A stretch of DNA of 33,022 nucleotides from Lyophyllum atratum (GCA_014905825.1 JACGCN010000123.1:1-33022), one strand, 5' to 3'. Positions 1-10,124 are shown, counted from the stretch's first letter. Numbers and translations: made by a program. The notes: generated by a model from the letters alone, not told the origin.

Positions 1-272
1 CCTGGATGGCCACAAAGTAAGACGAGTCAGTAATCAAAGGGTGTGTATATCGTAATGGAAATGCTTCACGGTCTTCGATGCTCAACACGGCGTTCATGCT
101 CGGGTAGTTGTTGGTTGAGAACGTGACTCTTGCGTTGGATGGTGAGACCGAGGGATTGGACAAAGGAAGCGAGCAGACCAATGATTATACCCAAAGGAAT
201 GGAAATGTGCGTGCCATACACATTGCTGGAGACGGCCTGTCGAACGACCAGCCGACAGGTCGAGGGCAGCAT
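1..272 (-). CDS. NIPA-like (DUF803) transporter, N-terminal part
   Basis: This is the first exon of a membrane protein that continues off the left edge. The translated stretch contains GLLASFVQSLGLTIQRKSH followed by LPEHERRVEHRRP. That pattern is typical of the first membrane segment and following loop of fungal NIPA/DUF803 proteins, a family of Mg2+ transporter-like multi-pass membrane proteins. The exon appears to end at 70. A GTGAAG donor starts at 69 and a CAG acceptor ends at 2, giving a 68-nt intron and leaving one exonic base in the window. I chose the ATG at 272 for its context; an in-frame ATG at 335 would add 21 residues. Family assignment rests on one short segment, and substrate is not shown by the sequence. 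Confidence 0.7.
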
Positions 273-818
273 GATGGCGCGGGGAGAGCTGGGGAGAGGG
301 TATAACGATACCACGTGCATTGAACGTGCATACACATATTATTGTTAATATTTGGACTTATTTCCAATGTGTGGAGTCTTGTCCACAGAGAGAAGCAAGT
401 GCCCACAACCTACTATAACAGGGAAGGGTCCAACAATTTATTCAATGGCGTCCATGTAGACCTCTTCATGACAACAAGAGTTGGAAAGGTTTGAACCCGT
501 CCTGGGGGATGAGGCTGAATTTCACTCCAAACCCCCATTTTTGGCTCCGATCCATGGCTCAGAGTCCTGCAACGCATTGAAATTTAATTCGCTCAACAAT
601 TCAAATTTTCTCGACCTACATACTCCACCTTAATGTCAAAAGCCATTCCGAAGGTATCCCCCAAGCACTCTTTTTGAAGGTGAACGGTTACTCCTAGTCG
701 CGGCACAGTGTCCTTGTTTAATGTTTTGTTGTTGTACTTAGGTGTAACACTGCACGGGGATGAATAGCTTCAAGCGAGTTTGACAATACAGGTACAAGTA
801 CGTAAGGTTTGTCTAACT
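273..818. other. Intergenic region between HSP104 and the NIPA-like gene
   Basis: This roughly 0.5-kb stretch holds the 3' flank of HSP104 and the upstream region of the NIPA-like gene. I see no conserved open frame, repeat or RNA gene in it. A TATA-like GTTATACCC (minus strand) lies about 25-35 nt upstream of the ATG at 272. Confidence 0.5.
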
Positions 819-3800
819 TCAATCCATCTCTTCAATCTCAATATCTTCGTCGTCAATCTCCATAGATTCTTCTCGAACAGTCCCTTCGTGGTTAGGTACA
901 ATGTGCAGCCGATTGCGAGGACCGTCAAAGCGGATTCGAACAGTCTCGTTATCTCGAATACGATCCGAAAGAAGCATCACCGACAATGGGTTTAGAAGCT
1001 CGCTCTGGATCGCGCGGTTAAGGGGTCGAGCACCGTACGTGGGCGAGTACCCCACAGAAGTGAGATAGTTCTTGCTTTCTTCGTCAATGTCGAGCTTGAT
1101 CTTCCGGTCCGCAAGCCGGTCTTCAACTTCCTTCAATCGAAGATCGACAATCTTCAGGATGTTTTTGCGGGACAGGGAGCGCTTATAAGTTCTGCATGAG
1201 CTTGGATGCTTGCTAGAAGAGTAAACGAGCGACTTACGAAGATGACGATCTCGTCTATTCTGTTCACAAATTCGGGAGGGAAATGCGATTGTATAGCACC
1301 CATGACCAAGGTTTTGGTTTCTGAACGGATCGGTCCTTCACCCATCTCGTTAAGATGAGCCGCACCGAGGTTGGAAGTCATCATAATGACAGTGTTCCGG
1401 AAGTCCACAACTCTGCCCTGGCCGTCTGTCAAACGGCCATCGTCGAGAACTTGCAGGAACAAGGTAACAAATTCCCGACACGTCTTTTCCACCTCATCCA
1501 CAAGGACGATCGTGTAGGGCTTGCGTCGTACGTATTCAGTGAGTTGCCCTCCTGCATCATAACCCACGTAGCCTGGAGGCGCGCCGATAAGACGGGAAAT
1601 TGAGTGTTTTTCGGAGTATTCGGAACCATCGATCCTGATCATGGCATCAGGCGAATCAAACAAGAGCGTCGCAAGCTGAGGCATCAAGGTGAATATGGTG
1701 ATAAGACTGTGTGCGTCATATTAGGCTTACCGTTTTCGTAAGGAGCGTTTTTCCTGTCCCCGAAGGTCCAGCCATCAAGAAACTCGCCACTGGTCGGTTT
1801 GGGTTGCCAAGCCCACTCCTCGTCAGCCGAATGGCATTCGCAACTGCCTTGACTGCATCAGGCTGTCCCACAACACTACTCGCCAGAATCTTGTCCATCT
1901 TCAAAAGCTTGTCGCGCTCGGTGGACATCAACCGAGTCACCGGGATCGATGTCCATCGCGCAACAATCTCAGCGATCTGATCTGGAGTGACTGTATCCGT
2001 CCCAGTACCAGACGCAGCATCTTCTGCAGCCTTTTTGGCCTCTAGCTGGTCGAGGCGGTGCTGGAGGTCGGGGATTGCGTAGTATTTCAAATCCGAGGCA
2101 GTCGCGAGATCCCGCCTTCGGATGGTTAGCTAGTTGGAGTCGTGCGACTAGATTGTAATGGCTTGGCTCACCTTCGTTCAGCATCCTCCACTTTCACTTT
2201 GAGCTCATCCATCCTCCTCCGTAGGTCATTCACTTCATCTCCCCGTCTCTTCTCATTCTCATAAGCAGCTCTAAGAGGTTGAAGCTGCTCCTCGACCTCA
2301 GAGATCGTCTTTTTAGCTATCTGTAAACGCTCCTTGCTCGCTGGATCCTTTTCTCGTTCTAGAGCATGGATCTCCACTTCAAGTTCGAGCTTACGACGCT
2401 GCAACTTGTCGATCTCCTCGGGTTCTGTCTCTCGGGTGACACGGACGCTAGAGGTGGAATTGTCAGATCATTTTCCCGGAAGAACGACCTGGAAGAACGA
2501 TCTCACTCACCTAGCGCAAGCTTCATCAACGAGATCGATGGCAGAGTCGGGGAGTCTCCTGGACGTCAAATAACGATGCGCTAGCGTCGCAGCAGATATA
2601 AGGGCGCCGTCGAGAATTCGAACCCCATGATGAACTTCATATTTCTCTCTGATGCCTCGGAGAATACTGATCGTTTCTGGTACGCTCGGTTCGTTAACAA
2701 TGACCTGAGCAAATCTGCGCTCCAAAGCGGCATCGGTCTCAATGTATTTCCTATATTCTGCAAGAGTGGTTGCGCCGATACACCGAAGTTTGCCGCGGGC
2801 AAGGAGAGGCTTGAACAGGTTTGCGGCATCCATTCCACCACCTTCTGAGCCCCTGCCTGCCATGATGAGATGTAGTTCATCAATGAAGAGAATGACTCCG
2901 GGCCCGCCATCGTCGGCCGCTTTCTCGACTTCATTGAGGACAGACTTTATACGCTCCTCATATTCGCCTTTGTATTTGGCACCAGCCATCAGCGCACCCA
3001 TGTCCAACGAGTAGAGCCGAGCAATCAGACTGGCAGGAACATCACGGTTGACGATACGCTGCGCAAGTCCTTCAGCTATCGACGTCTTGCCAACACCTGG
3101 TTCACCGATGAGCACAGGATTGTTTTTGGTCCTAGATTATGGTCAGCTGGCTTGCGAGTTGTCGCATAATGATGCGTACCTCCTACACAAGATCCGGATA
3201 GCACGCCTAATTTCATTGTCTCGGCCAATGACAGGATCTATCTTACCCTCCTCAGCTAATGCTGTGAGGTCGACAGCATATTTAGAGAGCGCGTCGAACC
3301 CTTGCTCCGCGGTTTTGGAATCGACTCTGCGGTTTCCTCGAATTTGTTCAATGGCGGTGTTTACGGCGGCCTCCGTGAGTCCAAGCTCTTTCAGGACACC
3401 GGCAATCGAGGGATCCTTCACGAGTGCACGAAGTAGGTGATCTTGTGCGATGTAAGAATCGTGCATAGTCTTCTGGATATTTTGGGCTTCGCGTAGAACT
3501 TTAAGTGCAGGGGCGCTGAGTGATACTTCATCAGGAGGTGGACTTTGGGTTGGAAGTCGGACGATGAGTTTCTGTATGGCACGTTTCACTGCGTTCTAAT
3601 ATAGACTGGGTGAGCGAATAAACGGGTGGAACAAGATACGGAAACAACATACCGGGTCACCACCAGCCCTCTGGATTACGGAGACGAACAGAGGTATAGC
3701 GCTCCCGGTGTGCTGTGTACCGCCAGGAATGGCTTCGCCCGATCCCTCGTTGATGAGAACGAAGGCGATATGCGCCGGGTGGACTGCAGAATGATGAGCA

Positions 3801-3919
3801 ACACTGTAAGAAATGGAACCAGTAGACACACCTTGTGCGTTCGCATAATCTTTGGCTAGCTGAATAGCATCGGATAGAGTTTGCTGAGCTTTTTCAGTAA
3901 AATCGTAGTTACTCGCCAT
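819..3919 (-). CDS. HSP104: Hsp104/ClpB-type AAA+ protein disaggregase
   Basis: Hsp104 is a cytosolic/nuclear hexameric AAA+ ATPase that pulls aggregated proteins apart with Hsp70/Hsp40. Eight exons: 3919-3832, 3783-3653, 3595-3180, 3131-2511, 2447-2172, 2115-1731, 1675-1238, 1181-819. They total 2718 nt (905 aa), close to yeast Hsp104 (908 aa). Visible in order: Clp N-repeats starting [21 protein letters not shown]1 Walker A GEPGVGKT (Lys near 227); pore loop [11 protein letters not shown]; Walker B LFIDELH; a coiled-coil middle domain in exon 5; NBD2 Walker A GPSGTGKT; pore loop GAPPGYVGY; Walker B VLVDEVEK. The protein ends in an acidic tail with terminal IEEMD, comparable to the yeast DDLD tail that docks TPR co-chaperones. 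Introns 5 and 7 use purine-AG acceptors (GAAG, TAAG). The start is the only upstream ATG giving the conserved N-terminus. Confidence 0.96.
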
Positions 3920-3952
3920 GTTGAGGGGGTCATGGTGCTACTAGTACAGCGA

Positions 3953-3961
3953 CCTTTTATA
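3953..3961 (-). promoter_or_regulatory. TATA box of HSP104
   Basis: The minus strand reads TATAAAAGG here, about 35 nt upstream of the HSP104 start codon. This implies a very short 5' leader, or downstream initiation closer to the ATG. Confidence 0.65.
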
Positions 3962-4000
3962 AGTCCGTTTCAATACATCCATGAGTCTTGGTTGAACCTC

Positions 4001-4013
4001 GAACATTCTCGAC
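4001..4013. promoter_or_regulatory. Heat-shock element (HSE) upstream of HSP104
   Basis: The sequence GAAcaTTCtcGAc has two perfect alternating GAA/TTC pentamer cores and a third imperfect one, at the spacing bound by trimeric Hsf1. It lies about 85 nt upstream of the HSP104 ATG and 40 nt upstream of the TATA box, which is where a heat-shock promoter should have it. Only one third-unit base deviates. Confidence 0.65.
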
Positions 4014-4033
4014 CTGACGTCACACTATAATGT

Positions 4034-4039
4034 CACGTG
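4034..4039. promoter_or_regulatory. CACGTG E-box upstream of HSP104
   Basis: A perfect CACGTG palindrome (context TGTCACGTGT) lies about 20 nt beyond the heat-shock element and 110 nt inside the LINE insertion point. bHLH factors of the Cbf1/USF type bind this core. Function here is an inference. Confidence 0.4.
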
Positions 4040-4146
4040 TCCATCTACTTTAAGATGTGATCGGTGTCAGGACCCTGGACTGCATCGTCGAGGCTCGAAA
4101 GCGCTTTTCGCCAAGTGGGATGCATGCTCAGGGCTCGTGTTGATGT

Positions 4147-4155
4147 TACTAGTGC

Positions 4156-4162
<7 letters not shown>
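4147..4162. repeat. Left target-site duplication of the LINE
   Basis: The 16-mer TACTAGTGCTATTATA is repeated without mismatch at 14922-14937. The two copies flank the retrotransposon exactly: this one abuts the poly(T), and the other abuts the element's 5' end. It is the direct repeat left by target-primed insertion. Confidence 0.92.

Positions 4163-4186
<24 letters not shown>
4163..4186 (-). repeat. Poly(A) tail of the LINE (T24 on + strand)
   Basis: Twenty-four uninterrupted T residues lie between the left target-site duplication and the element's 3' UTR. On the element's strand this is a 3' poly(A), the signature of reverse transcription of a polyadenylated RNA. Confidence 0.9.
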
Positions 4187-4380
4187 GGTGTAACGTTACC
4201 CTTTTGGGTGGCATAAACGCGACGCTAATTTCGCCTCGTCCACGCTCGTTGTCAGCGACAGGGAATCAAAACCCCGTCAGATTTTGTCCGATTAACCATT
4301 AAATTTAATCATGACGTAGTCACCACTGAGGAAATGCTTTACGCACTGTAAGTGTGGGACTCAACACATCGACTGTCCGA

Positions 4381-7300
4381 TTAGCCCATGCCTTGTCGTA
4401 CAGTTGGTGTTATACCCACTAAAACCCCAGTAATTCCCAGCCCATCCGGGGGGGCACCTTCCTTCCTGACCCGTTCCCAGGTCTTTTTCACCAGGTCCTT
4501 TGAAAGGGCCTTCTTGCCATATTTACCGTCGGTCATGTGCTGGTCAAGATCAAACCTTTCATTTATCGTCTTTGCCCACCTGCGCCGCACTTCGAGTTTG
4601 GTGAACGGTGTGTCATCATTCTGGCACACTCTAGCGCATCTCAATTTCCATATTAGGTAGGCGGACTCTATCATCAGGATGCGAAACAGTCTTGTGCTTC
4701 CAACTGTAACTTTTCTTTCCGCATCTTGAATTTCTACTAGGGGCGCCCCTAGAATATCTCCAATGGTCGGTGGTGACCATGGACCTGCTTTCTGACGTTC
4801 CCATAATGTCCTTGTTTCTTCCCATATCTCGCTTTGACCGGGTGTTCCACACTCCGTCAGTATATGTTCCATTGTTTCTACACACCCATCATGTGAGCAA
4901 GTGGCTCGGTCTCGATACTCTGCATCAAACTGTGGTTTCAGCCAGTGGGACCCTATCCAGTATGCGTCGTGGAGAGACATCCACAGCCAAAATCTTTCTT
5001 GTCTTGAGAAGTCTTTGTTCCGGATTCTCCTCCAGATCTTCCCGGTAGTTGGCCGGGAGCCTTGTCTATTTTCTACGCACATCTTGACTTTGTTCAAGTT
5101 TCGTTCTGTGCGTGCCCTTTCGTTCTCTTGATTTGTCATCTTCTTCTCTCTTATCGCTTTATATGCTAGGGCCTGCGTTATAGCCGACAACTTTGCCCCG
5201 GAGATGCTCAGGGTTGGTGCTATGAGAAGCGAGACATTTTGGGCTTGTGTAGCATTTATTGCGGCACGCGCCATTCGGTCAGCCCCCTCGTTTCTTGCAT
5301 GGCCGGCGTGACCTTTTACCCACTTCATTCGAGTGGTAGACTCCCTTGCTCTGAGTCTCGCGACAGTTAGTTTTACTAGTTCCTGGTTTGAGATTCCTAT
5401 GTATCCAGCGTCCTCGTTATCACGTAGGTTTTTCGTCACCTGGCCCAAAGTATATCTTGAGTCTAACTCCAGTAATAGGGAACCCTCCTCGGGGGCTCCT
5501 TCGACTGCCTCTTTCAGGGCTAGCAGTTCTGCAGTTTGGTTTGACTGTATAAAGGACGGCGGTACCTTGATGCTTCTATTCCGCATGTGGTTTGCTTCGT
5601 AAAACACCCCTGCTCCTGCTCTAGCATTTTCTTCTCCATTATTGAGGCAGGAGCCATCCGTAGCTACCACTACTTTCTCCCCGTCCAAGCGTTTGGGGGA
5701 TGTGTCCGGCAGATTTCCATCTGTGTCTCCAGAGGTAAAAATCCTAAAAACATTTGCCAGGGCGCCTGTTGTCACTAAGTTAGGTTGAAAGGTCACCCAA
5801 TCGGGCGCTGCATCATCCTCAACTACTTTGGCCTCGTCGACGGGGGCCGTAGCGGGGTTCCACTTGGGTGGCAGGAGTTGGAGGAGGGCTTTGGCTTTCA
5901 AAAAGCATTCATGGGGGTGGGAGCAGTCTGTCGCCATCTCAATCCTCATGCACGCGGGGCATTCACAGGATGACGACGGTTGGTGAGAGGCTTCGGCCAA
6001 TTCAGATGCCAGTTGTTCAACGTCGCCCACAGTACGGACTTTGTGTTTTGTTTTCAGGCATTCTGCCACTCTCCCGTGGTTCAATCGACGTATTCTTGGG
6101 TCCGCATCTCTATGGAACCAGATTGGGCGCTGTCGTACGATGTCTTTTGAGAAGGCGAGCCCTTCTGGTCTTACTCCGTATTTCCTTGCTGTCTCGAGGA
6201 GTTGTAGCAAGTCGGGGCAGACTCCGGCTCTTACAGTAGCGCTCGTCTTCCAGGATTGAAGGAAGACATTCTCTCTAATTCGGGGATCAACATGCTCTTC
6301 TGATAGGGGAACGCATTTCGCAAACAAGGCGTCAGCTACTAGGGCCCATAGAGGTCTGCTAGGGCTGAGGTTCAGGTAGGACTTGAGCCACATCACTTTT
6401 ATTGCTTCATTCCTTGCATTCAGATCTAGGAGGGCTCTGCCTCCGGAGTCTATCGGCATGAGTAGAGCATCTTCCTTTACTCTCGAGCTCTTATCGTTCC
6501 ACACAAACTTACGAATGATTTTCCGTAGTTTTTGTTCTATGGTCTTTGGCATGCCCTGCACTTGGGTCAGATACTGGGTCATTCCTCCTACCATCATTTG
6601 GGCGATCAGTTTTCTACCTTCCATAGATGGGTGACTCTTTTCCCAGCGGCTGATACTATCTTCAACTTTTTTGATGGTCTTCTCCCAGGGTTCTTTTGCG
6701 TCAACCTTGTTCCCAAACCAAGCCCCTAGGATACGCACCGCTTCTCCGTCCCTTGCTATATGAAGGTCGTCTGGTATTCTGGCCATATCTTCTGTTGTCT
6801 TCCTGGAGCGGACAACTCGTTCGCGATAATCGGCGTTGCCCACTGGGATGATTTCGGTTTTCTTCACGTTAAACTTAGCGGTGGACGCGGTACACCAGTC
6901 TGACAAGAGGGTTTGGAGGTCCTGGAAGTCGTCCCCTTCCGATAGGAAGGTCGTGGTGTCGTCGGCGAATAGGTTCGCGATTAGCTTTTCCTCCGCGCCA
7001 GGAATCTGAAAACCTGAGAGGTTGGAGTTCCTTAGGGATGCAGCAAGGGGCTCGATTGCTATGTCGAAGAGGAGGCAGGATAATGGGTCACCTTGCCTAA
7101 CCCCCCTCGTGACCTTCCATGTGGAGCTCAGGCATCCATTGATCATGATCTGGGTACCGGCGTTATCGTATAGGGTCTTAACAGATTTTATGAACACTTC
7201 GGGGATGCCGAATCTCTCCAGTGTCTTCCATAGGTAGTCATGGTCAATTTTGTCGTATGCCTTTTCTTGGTCCAGGGAGATTATTAGGCCATTCTGTTCT

Positions 7301-9444
7301 GTCTCTTCTGCATAGTGAATCATCATTCTTATGAGTTTTGTCTGGTCCGCTATACTCCGTCCAGGGATAAACCCAGCTTGGCTCTTGTGGACCAGGGATG
7401 TTATCACTTCTGCTAGACGAGATGCTAGGGTTTTCGTGAACAATTTGTAGTCCGTATTGAGGCATGTGATCGGCCTGTAATTCGCTATTTCGGTGCGCTC
7501 GCCTTTTTTGTATATTGGGCACATCCATCCTTCAGCAAACTTTGTGGAGGCCACCATACCGTGTTTCTGTATATCCATGAACACGGTCGTCAGTAATTCG
7601 ACAACATCGAACGCGGGTTTTTCATTCTTCGTGTCCTCCACACAGCGATTGTTCAAGGTTTTCCAAAACTCATAGGTAATACCGTCGAGACCCGCTGCGG
7701 TTCCATTTTTGGACTGGCGAAGTGCTTCTTCAACCTCTTCCCTGGACACCAGCGCGTTGAGCATTTGTTTTTGAGCATCCGTGGTTGTTGCGGAGATACC
7801 GGCCAGGACGCTTTCCACCTTCTCTTGCCTGCTGTCGGCATCTAGGGGCTGTCCTTGCTTCTGCAGCGTGTCGTGGTAGGAGCGTCCCATCTCCGCCATT
7901 TTGTTAGAGTCTTTCTCATATTGCGGTTCACTGGCTGGGGTTCTGGGAGAAACACTCGGCGGTATCCCCCCTCGTGGTTCGGGCATGGTGTCTTTCTTCA
8001 GCGCATATATCAGGTCTGGTTTAGCCGTTTTGTTCGTTTGCGTCCAATACTTGCATATGGTCTCACCCTCCACTCGGTTTCGGACCGCAACCTGTCTCCT
8101 TGTGTTTTGGTGGCGCTGTCGTTCTAGCGTACGAAGCTTCTCAACAGTGTCTCTGGATTCCTTGTGTCTCATCTCTTCATTTTGGGAGAGGTCATTGTTC
8201 GCCCGCTGCAGTTTGTTCTCGAGGTCTTTTATCTTGGCCTTAATCAAGGGAATTATCATTTTGTCCCGCTCTTTGGCTTGATTCACTAGTCCCTTCTTCC
8301 AGGTGTTGTATATTAGTTGGGCATTGTCGTCCTCTCTCCATGGCCTGCCCTTTAATTTCTTCAGTTTCGCCATTGCTTCGAGCCCGCTCTCGTACGCGAA
8401 TCTCCTCAGGTCTTTATCTGCAATCACATGGGGCGGTATAGACCACCGCCCTCTGCCGACTTCCGGGGCCTGCTGGTGAGCCATTTGCACCGATACCATA
8501 CCATGGTCTGCATTCGGAACACCTGTTTGTTCAATTCTCCAGTCTCTAGCTGTTTTCATATGTTGCGGGGATATGTAGATTCTATCAATGCGAGACTGGG
8601 TTCCATTGGAGCTATGGAGAAGAGTGTAGGTCTTGTTCGTGGGGAATGTTTCCCTCCATCCATCCACTAACCCTAATTTTGTAGTCAGATCTTGTAGGGC
8701 GTCTGTTGCAACAAGCGGGTCCGACCTCATTGGGAGCCTATCTACCAGGTCTTCTACCATGTTGAAGTCACCAGCTAGCAGGTCAACTCTTAGATTTGGG
8801 CGAGCAGTGAAGAACTCTCCGATTGCTATCCAGAAGGCCGCGTTTTCGCGTCCGTCAGTGCTAGTGACGTTTGGTGCATATACTACAAGGATGGAGATTT
8901 TCTCTTCCAAGTGCCAGTTTGTTTGGATTAGGAGAGCCCTTCCGGGAACGATTTCGGTGGACCGTACCCCTTGGACGTTAGTGAGCGATCGGTTGAGGAC
9001 CACTGCTACCCCTCCTCTTCCGGAGGGGTTGTCCGGATCATGCGAAGTGAAGAGTTTCAGGCGCTTTTCAAAGAGGGATTCAATCTCAGTTTTCCTATCG
9101 TCAGTTAGGTGGGTTTCCTGGACAAGCAAAATGCCAATTCTTTTCTCTCGCATTAGCTGGTTTATGTGATACCATTTCGAGTCCCCTGGACTGCTCCCCG
9201 ATGCTCTATAGCCCCTTATGTTCAGGGAGGCTATACGTATGGCAGCTTTCGTGTTTAGTGTACAACTCCGCTTGGTTCTCTGTCGGGAGCGGGGTCCCTG
9301 TTCCGGTGGCGGAGGGGTTTCCCTCTCCTCGGTTCCCAGCTCTCGCCGAGGGATCGCCTGTGGTAGGCTCAGGTTCCGGTCGTCAGACCGGGCCCCCTGC
9401 AGTTGGGGGGCTCCACCGTGGTTTGGGTGGTCAGCGTCGTTCAT
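4381..9444 (-). CDS. LINE ORF2: APE endonuclease, reverse transcriptase, RNase H
   Basis: This intact 1687-aa frame encodes the enzyme that nicks target DNA and copies element RNA. The N-terminal APE-type endonuclease (about 68-318) shows SLNIRGY, VQETH, VYAPN, AGDFNMV, SRIDRIYIS and NADHGMVS, where ADH replaces the common SDH. A charged coiled-coil-like stretch (about 395-455) precedes the reverse transcriptase (about 560-865), with catalytic Asp near 725 (SLDQEKAYDK), GVRQGDPLS and FADD near 826-829. A Cys/His cluster lies at 1160-1180 (CECPAC ... CSHPHEC). RNase H (about 1258-1398) keeps ATDGS, TAELLAL, ELDSRYTLG and NEGADRMA, so all four acidic residues are present. A C-terminal knuckle C-x4-C-x5-H-x4-C lies at 1516-1532. 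The upstream frame stays open beyond the ATG at 9444 into a candidate intron, so the true N-terminus is uncertain. Confidence 0.95.
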   Translation of the reverse strand: MNDADHPNHGGAPQLQGARSDDRNLSLPQAIPRRELGTEERETPPPPEQGPRSRQRTKRSCTLNTKAAIRIASLNIRGYRASGSSPGDSKWYHINQLMREKRIGILLVQETHLTDDRKTEIESLFEKRLKLFTSHDPDNPSGRGGVAVVLNRSLTNVQGVRSTEIVPGRALLIQTNWHLEEKISILVVYAPNVTSTDGRENAAFWIAIGEFFTARPNLRVDLLAGDFNMVEDLVDRLPMRSDPLVATDALQDLTTKLGLVDGWRETFPTNKTYTLLHSSNGTQSRIDRIYISPQHMKTARDWRIEQTGVPNADHGMVSVQMAHQQAPEVGRGRWSIPPHVIADKDLRRFAYESGLEAMAKLKKLKGRPWREDDNAQLIYNTWKKGLVNQAKERDKMIIPLIKAKIKDLENKLQRANNDLSQNEEMRHKESRDTVEKLRTLERQRHQNTRRQVAVRNRVEGETICKYWTQTNKTAKPDLIYALKKDTMPEPRGGIPPSVSPRTPASEPQYEKDSNKMAEMGRSYHDTLQKQGQPLDADSRQEKVESVLAGISATTTDAQKQMLNALVSREEVEEALRQSKNGTAAGLDGITYEFWKTLNNRCVEDTKNEKPAFDVVELLTTVFMDIQKHGMVASTKFAEGWMCPIYKKGERTEIANYRPITCLNTDYKLFTKTLASRLAEVITSLVHKSQAGFIPGRSIADQTKLIRMMIHYAEETEQNGLIISLDQEKAYDKIDHDYLWKTLERFGIPEVFIKSVKTLYDNAGTQIMINGCLSSTWKVTRGVRQGDPLSCLLFDIAIEPLAASLRNSNLSGFQIPGAEEKLIANLFADDTTTFLSEGDDFQDLQTLLSDWCTASTAKFNVKKTEIIPVGNADYRERVVRSRKTTEDMARIPDDLHIARDGEAVRILGAWFGNKVDAKEPWEKTIKKVEDSISRWEKSHPSMEGRKLIAQMMVGGMTQYLTQVQGMPKTIEQKLRKIIRKFVWNDKSSRVKEDALLMPIDSGGRALLDLNARNEAIKVMWLKSYLNLSPSRPLWALVADALFAKCVPLSEEHVDPRIRENVFLQSWKTSATVRAGVCPDLLQLLETARKYGVRPEGLAFSKDIVRQRPIWFHRDADPRIRRLNHGRVAECLKTKHKVRTVGDVEQLASELAEASHQPSSSCECPACMRIEMATDCSHPHECFLKAKALLQLLPPKWNPATAPVDEAKVVEDDAAPDWVTFQPNLVTTGALANVFRIFTSGDTDGNLPDTSPKRLDGEKVVVATDGSCLNNGEENARAGAGVFYEANHMRNRSIKVPPSFIQSNQTAELLALKEAVEGAPEEGSLLLELDSRYTLGQVTKNLRDNEDAGYIGISNQELVKLTVARLRARESTTRMKWVKGHAGHARNEGADRMARAAINATQAQNVSLLIAPTLSISGAKLSAITQALAYKAIREKKMTNQENERARTERNLNKVKMCVENRQGSRPTTGKIWRRIRNKDFSRQERFWLWMSLHDAYWIGSHWLKPQFDAEYRDRATCSHDGCVETMEHILTECGTPGQSEIWEETRTLWERQKAGPWSPPTIGDILGAPLVEIQDAERKVTVGSTRLFRILMIESAYLIWKLRCARVCQNDDTPFTKLEVRRRWAKTINERFDLDQHMTDGKYGKKALSKDLVKKTWERVRKEGAPPDGLGITGVLVGITPTVRQGMG

Positions 9445-9596
9445 GACGCGGTTAGGGGGGGAGGGCCTGTAACCCTCTCCGGTCCTTAGTAGTCCATCTC
9501 CAGACCTCTCGCTTCCATCATCAGGGTTTTGGGCGACGGCAGACCCTTGGGGCCCTCCGGGAGCAAGAGGGCGCGTGCCGAGTCCTGTGTTGTTAC

Positions 9597-9646
9597 CTGT
9601 AGAAGCAAAGGGGGGGGTTAGTAAAGAAGCAGTTGTAGAGACTCAC
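9597..9646 (-). other. Candidate spliceosomal intron before LINE ORF2
   Basis: On the element strand a GTGAGT donor is followed by TACTAAC, a C/T-rich run and a CTACAG acceptor, 50 nt in all. Donor, branch point and acceptor all match the consensus seen in the host genes of this window. The segment contains the in-frame TGA that otherwise closes the ORF2 frame upstream. Splicing therefore extends the open frame, but no upstream ATG in frame was found, so it may lie in the leader. Confidence 0.45.
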
Positions 9647-9795
9647 CCGTAAGACAACCAACTTGAGCGGGAGGTAGACATTAACCCAGGTCTACGTCGG
9701 TGGGCAATTACTTCAGATTTGAGATGTGCCGTCTGGGGCGGGCACAACCCTCCTCTTCCGTTTAAGCAGGACTGCTGCGCGGGAATGCCACCTAA

Positions 9796-9803
9796 TTTTT
9801 ATA
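9796..9803 (-). promoter_or_regulatory. TATA-like box upstream of LINE ORF2
   Basis: The element strand reads CCTATAAAAATTAGG across this position, about 350 nt before the ORF2 ATG and 150 nt before the candidate leader intron. It is one of three TATA-like boxes, each placed before an ORF of the element. Confidence 0.3.
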
Positions 9804-9980
9804 GGTCTCCGCTGTCGCCACACTTCTGGCTTGCTCCTCGAGGCTTACCTGTTCCCTAGGGCCAGTAAATTCAGCCTTGTCGAGCCATACACCTTCATCA
9901 CACTACTAGACCCTGGTCAGACGCACCTCCTCCTCAGACAGAAGGGCTCAACTTTCACGATGCTGTGGGTCTTTTTTGCC

Positions 9981-10124
9981 AATGAACGATTATTGAAAGC
10001 GCGCAGAAATATTGGCGCGGCGGTTTTGTGGAGGAAGCATAACACCAATATCAATGAACGATTATTGAAAGCGTGCAGAAATATTGGCGCGGCGGTTTTG
10101 TGGAGGGAGCATAACACAAATATA
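9981..10124. repeat. 72-bp tandem duplication between LINE ORF1 and ORF2
   Basis: Two adjacent 72-bp copies start at 9981 and 10053 (both begin AATGAACGATTATTGAAAGC). They differ at about three positions over the aligned length, plus the tail of the second copy. The repeat ends about 80 nt downstream of the ORF1 stop codon. Confidence 0.85.

Noticed and set aside
4163..4186. T24 run as a transcription terminator or simple microsatellite
   Set aside because: Its exact position between the target-site duplication and the element 3' UTR marks it as the LINE poly(A).
8633..9169. 178-codon + strand frame
   Set aside because: It is the reverse-complement shadow of the ORF2 endonuclease domain, whose motifs are intact on the minus strand.
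9793..9848. Third possible intron in the LINE (GTAAGC ... ATTAG)
   Set aside because: No good branch site was seen, and removal does not open or join a frame, so support is too weak to call.
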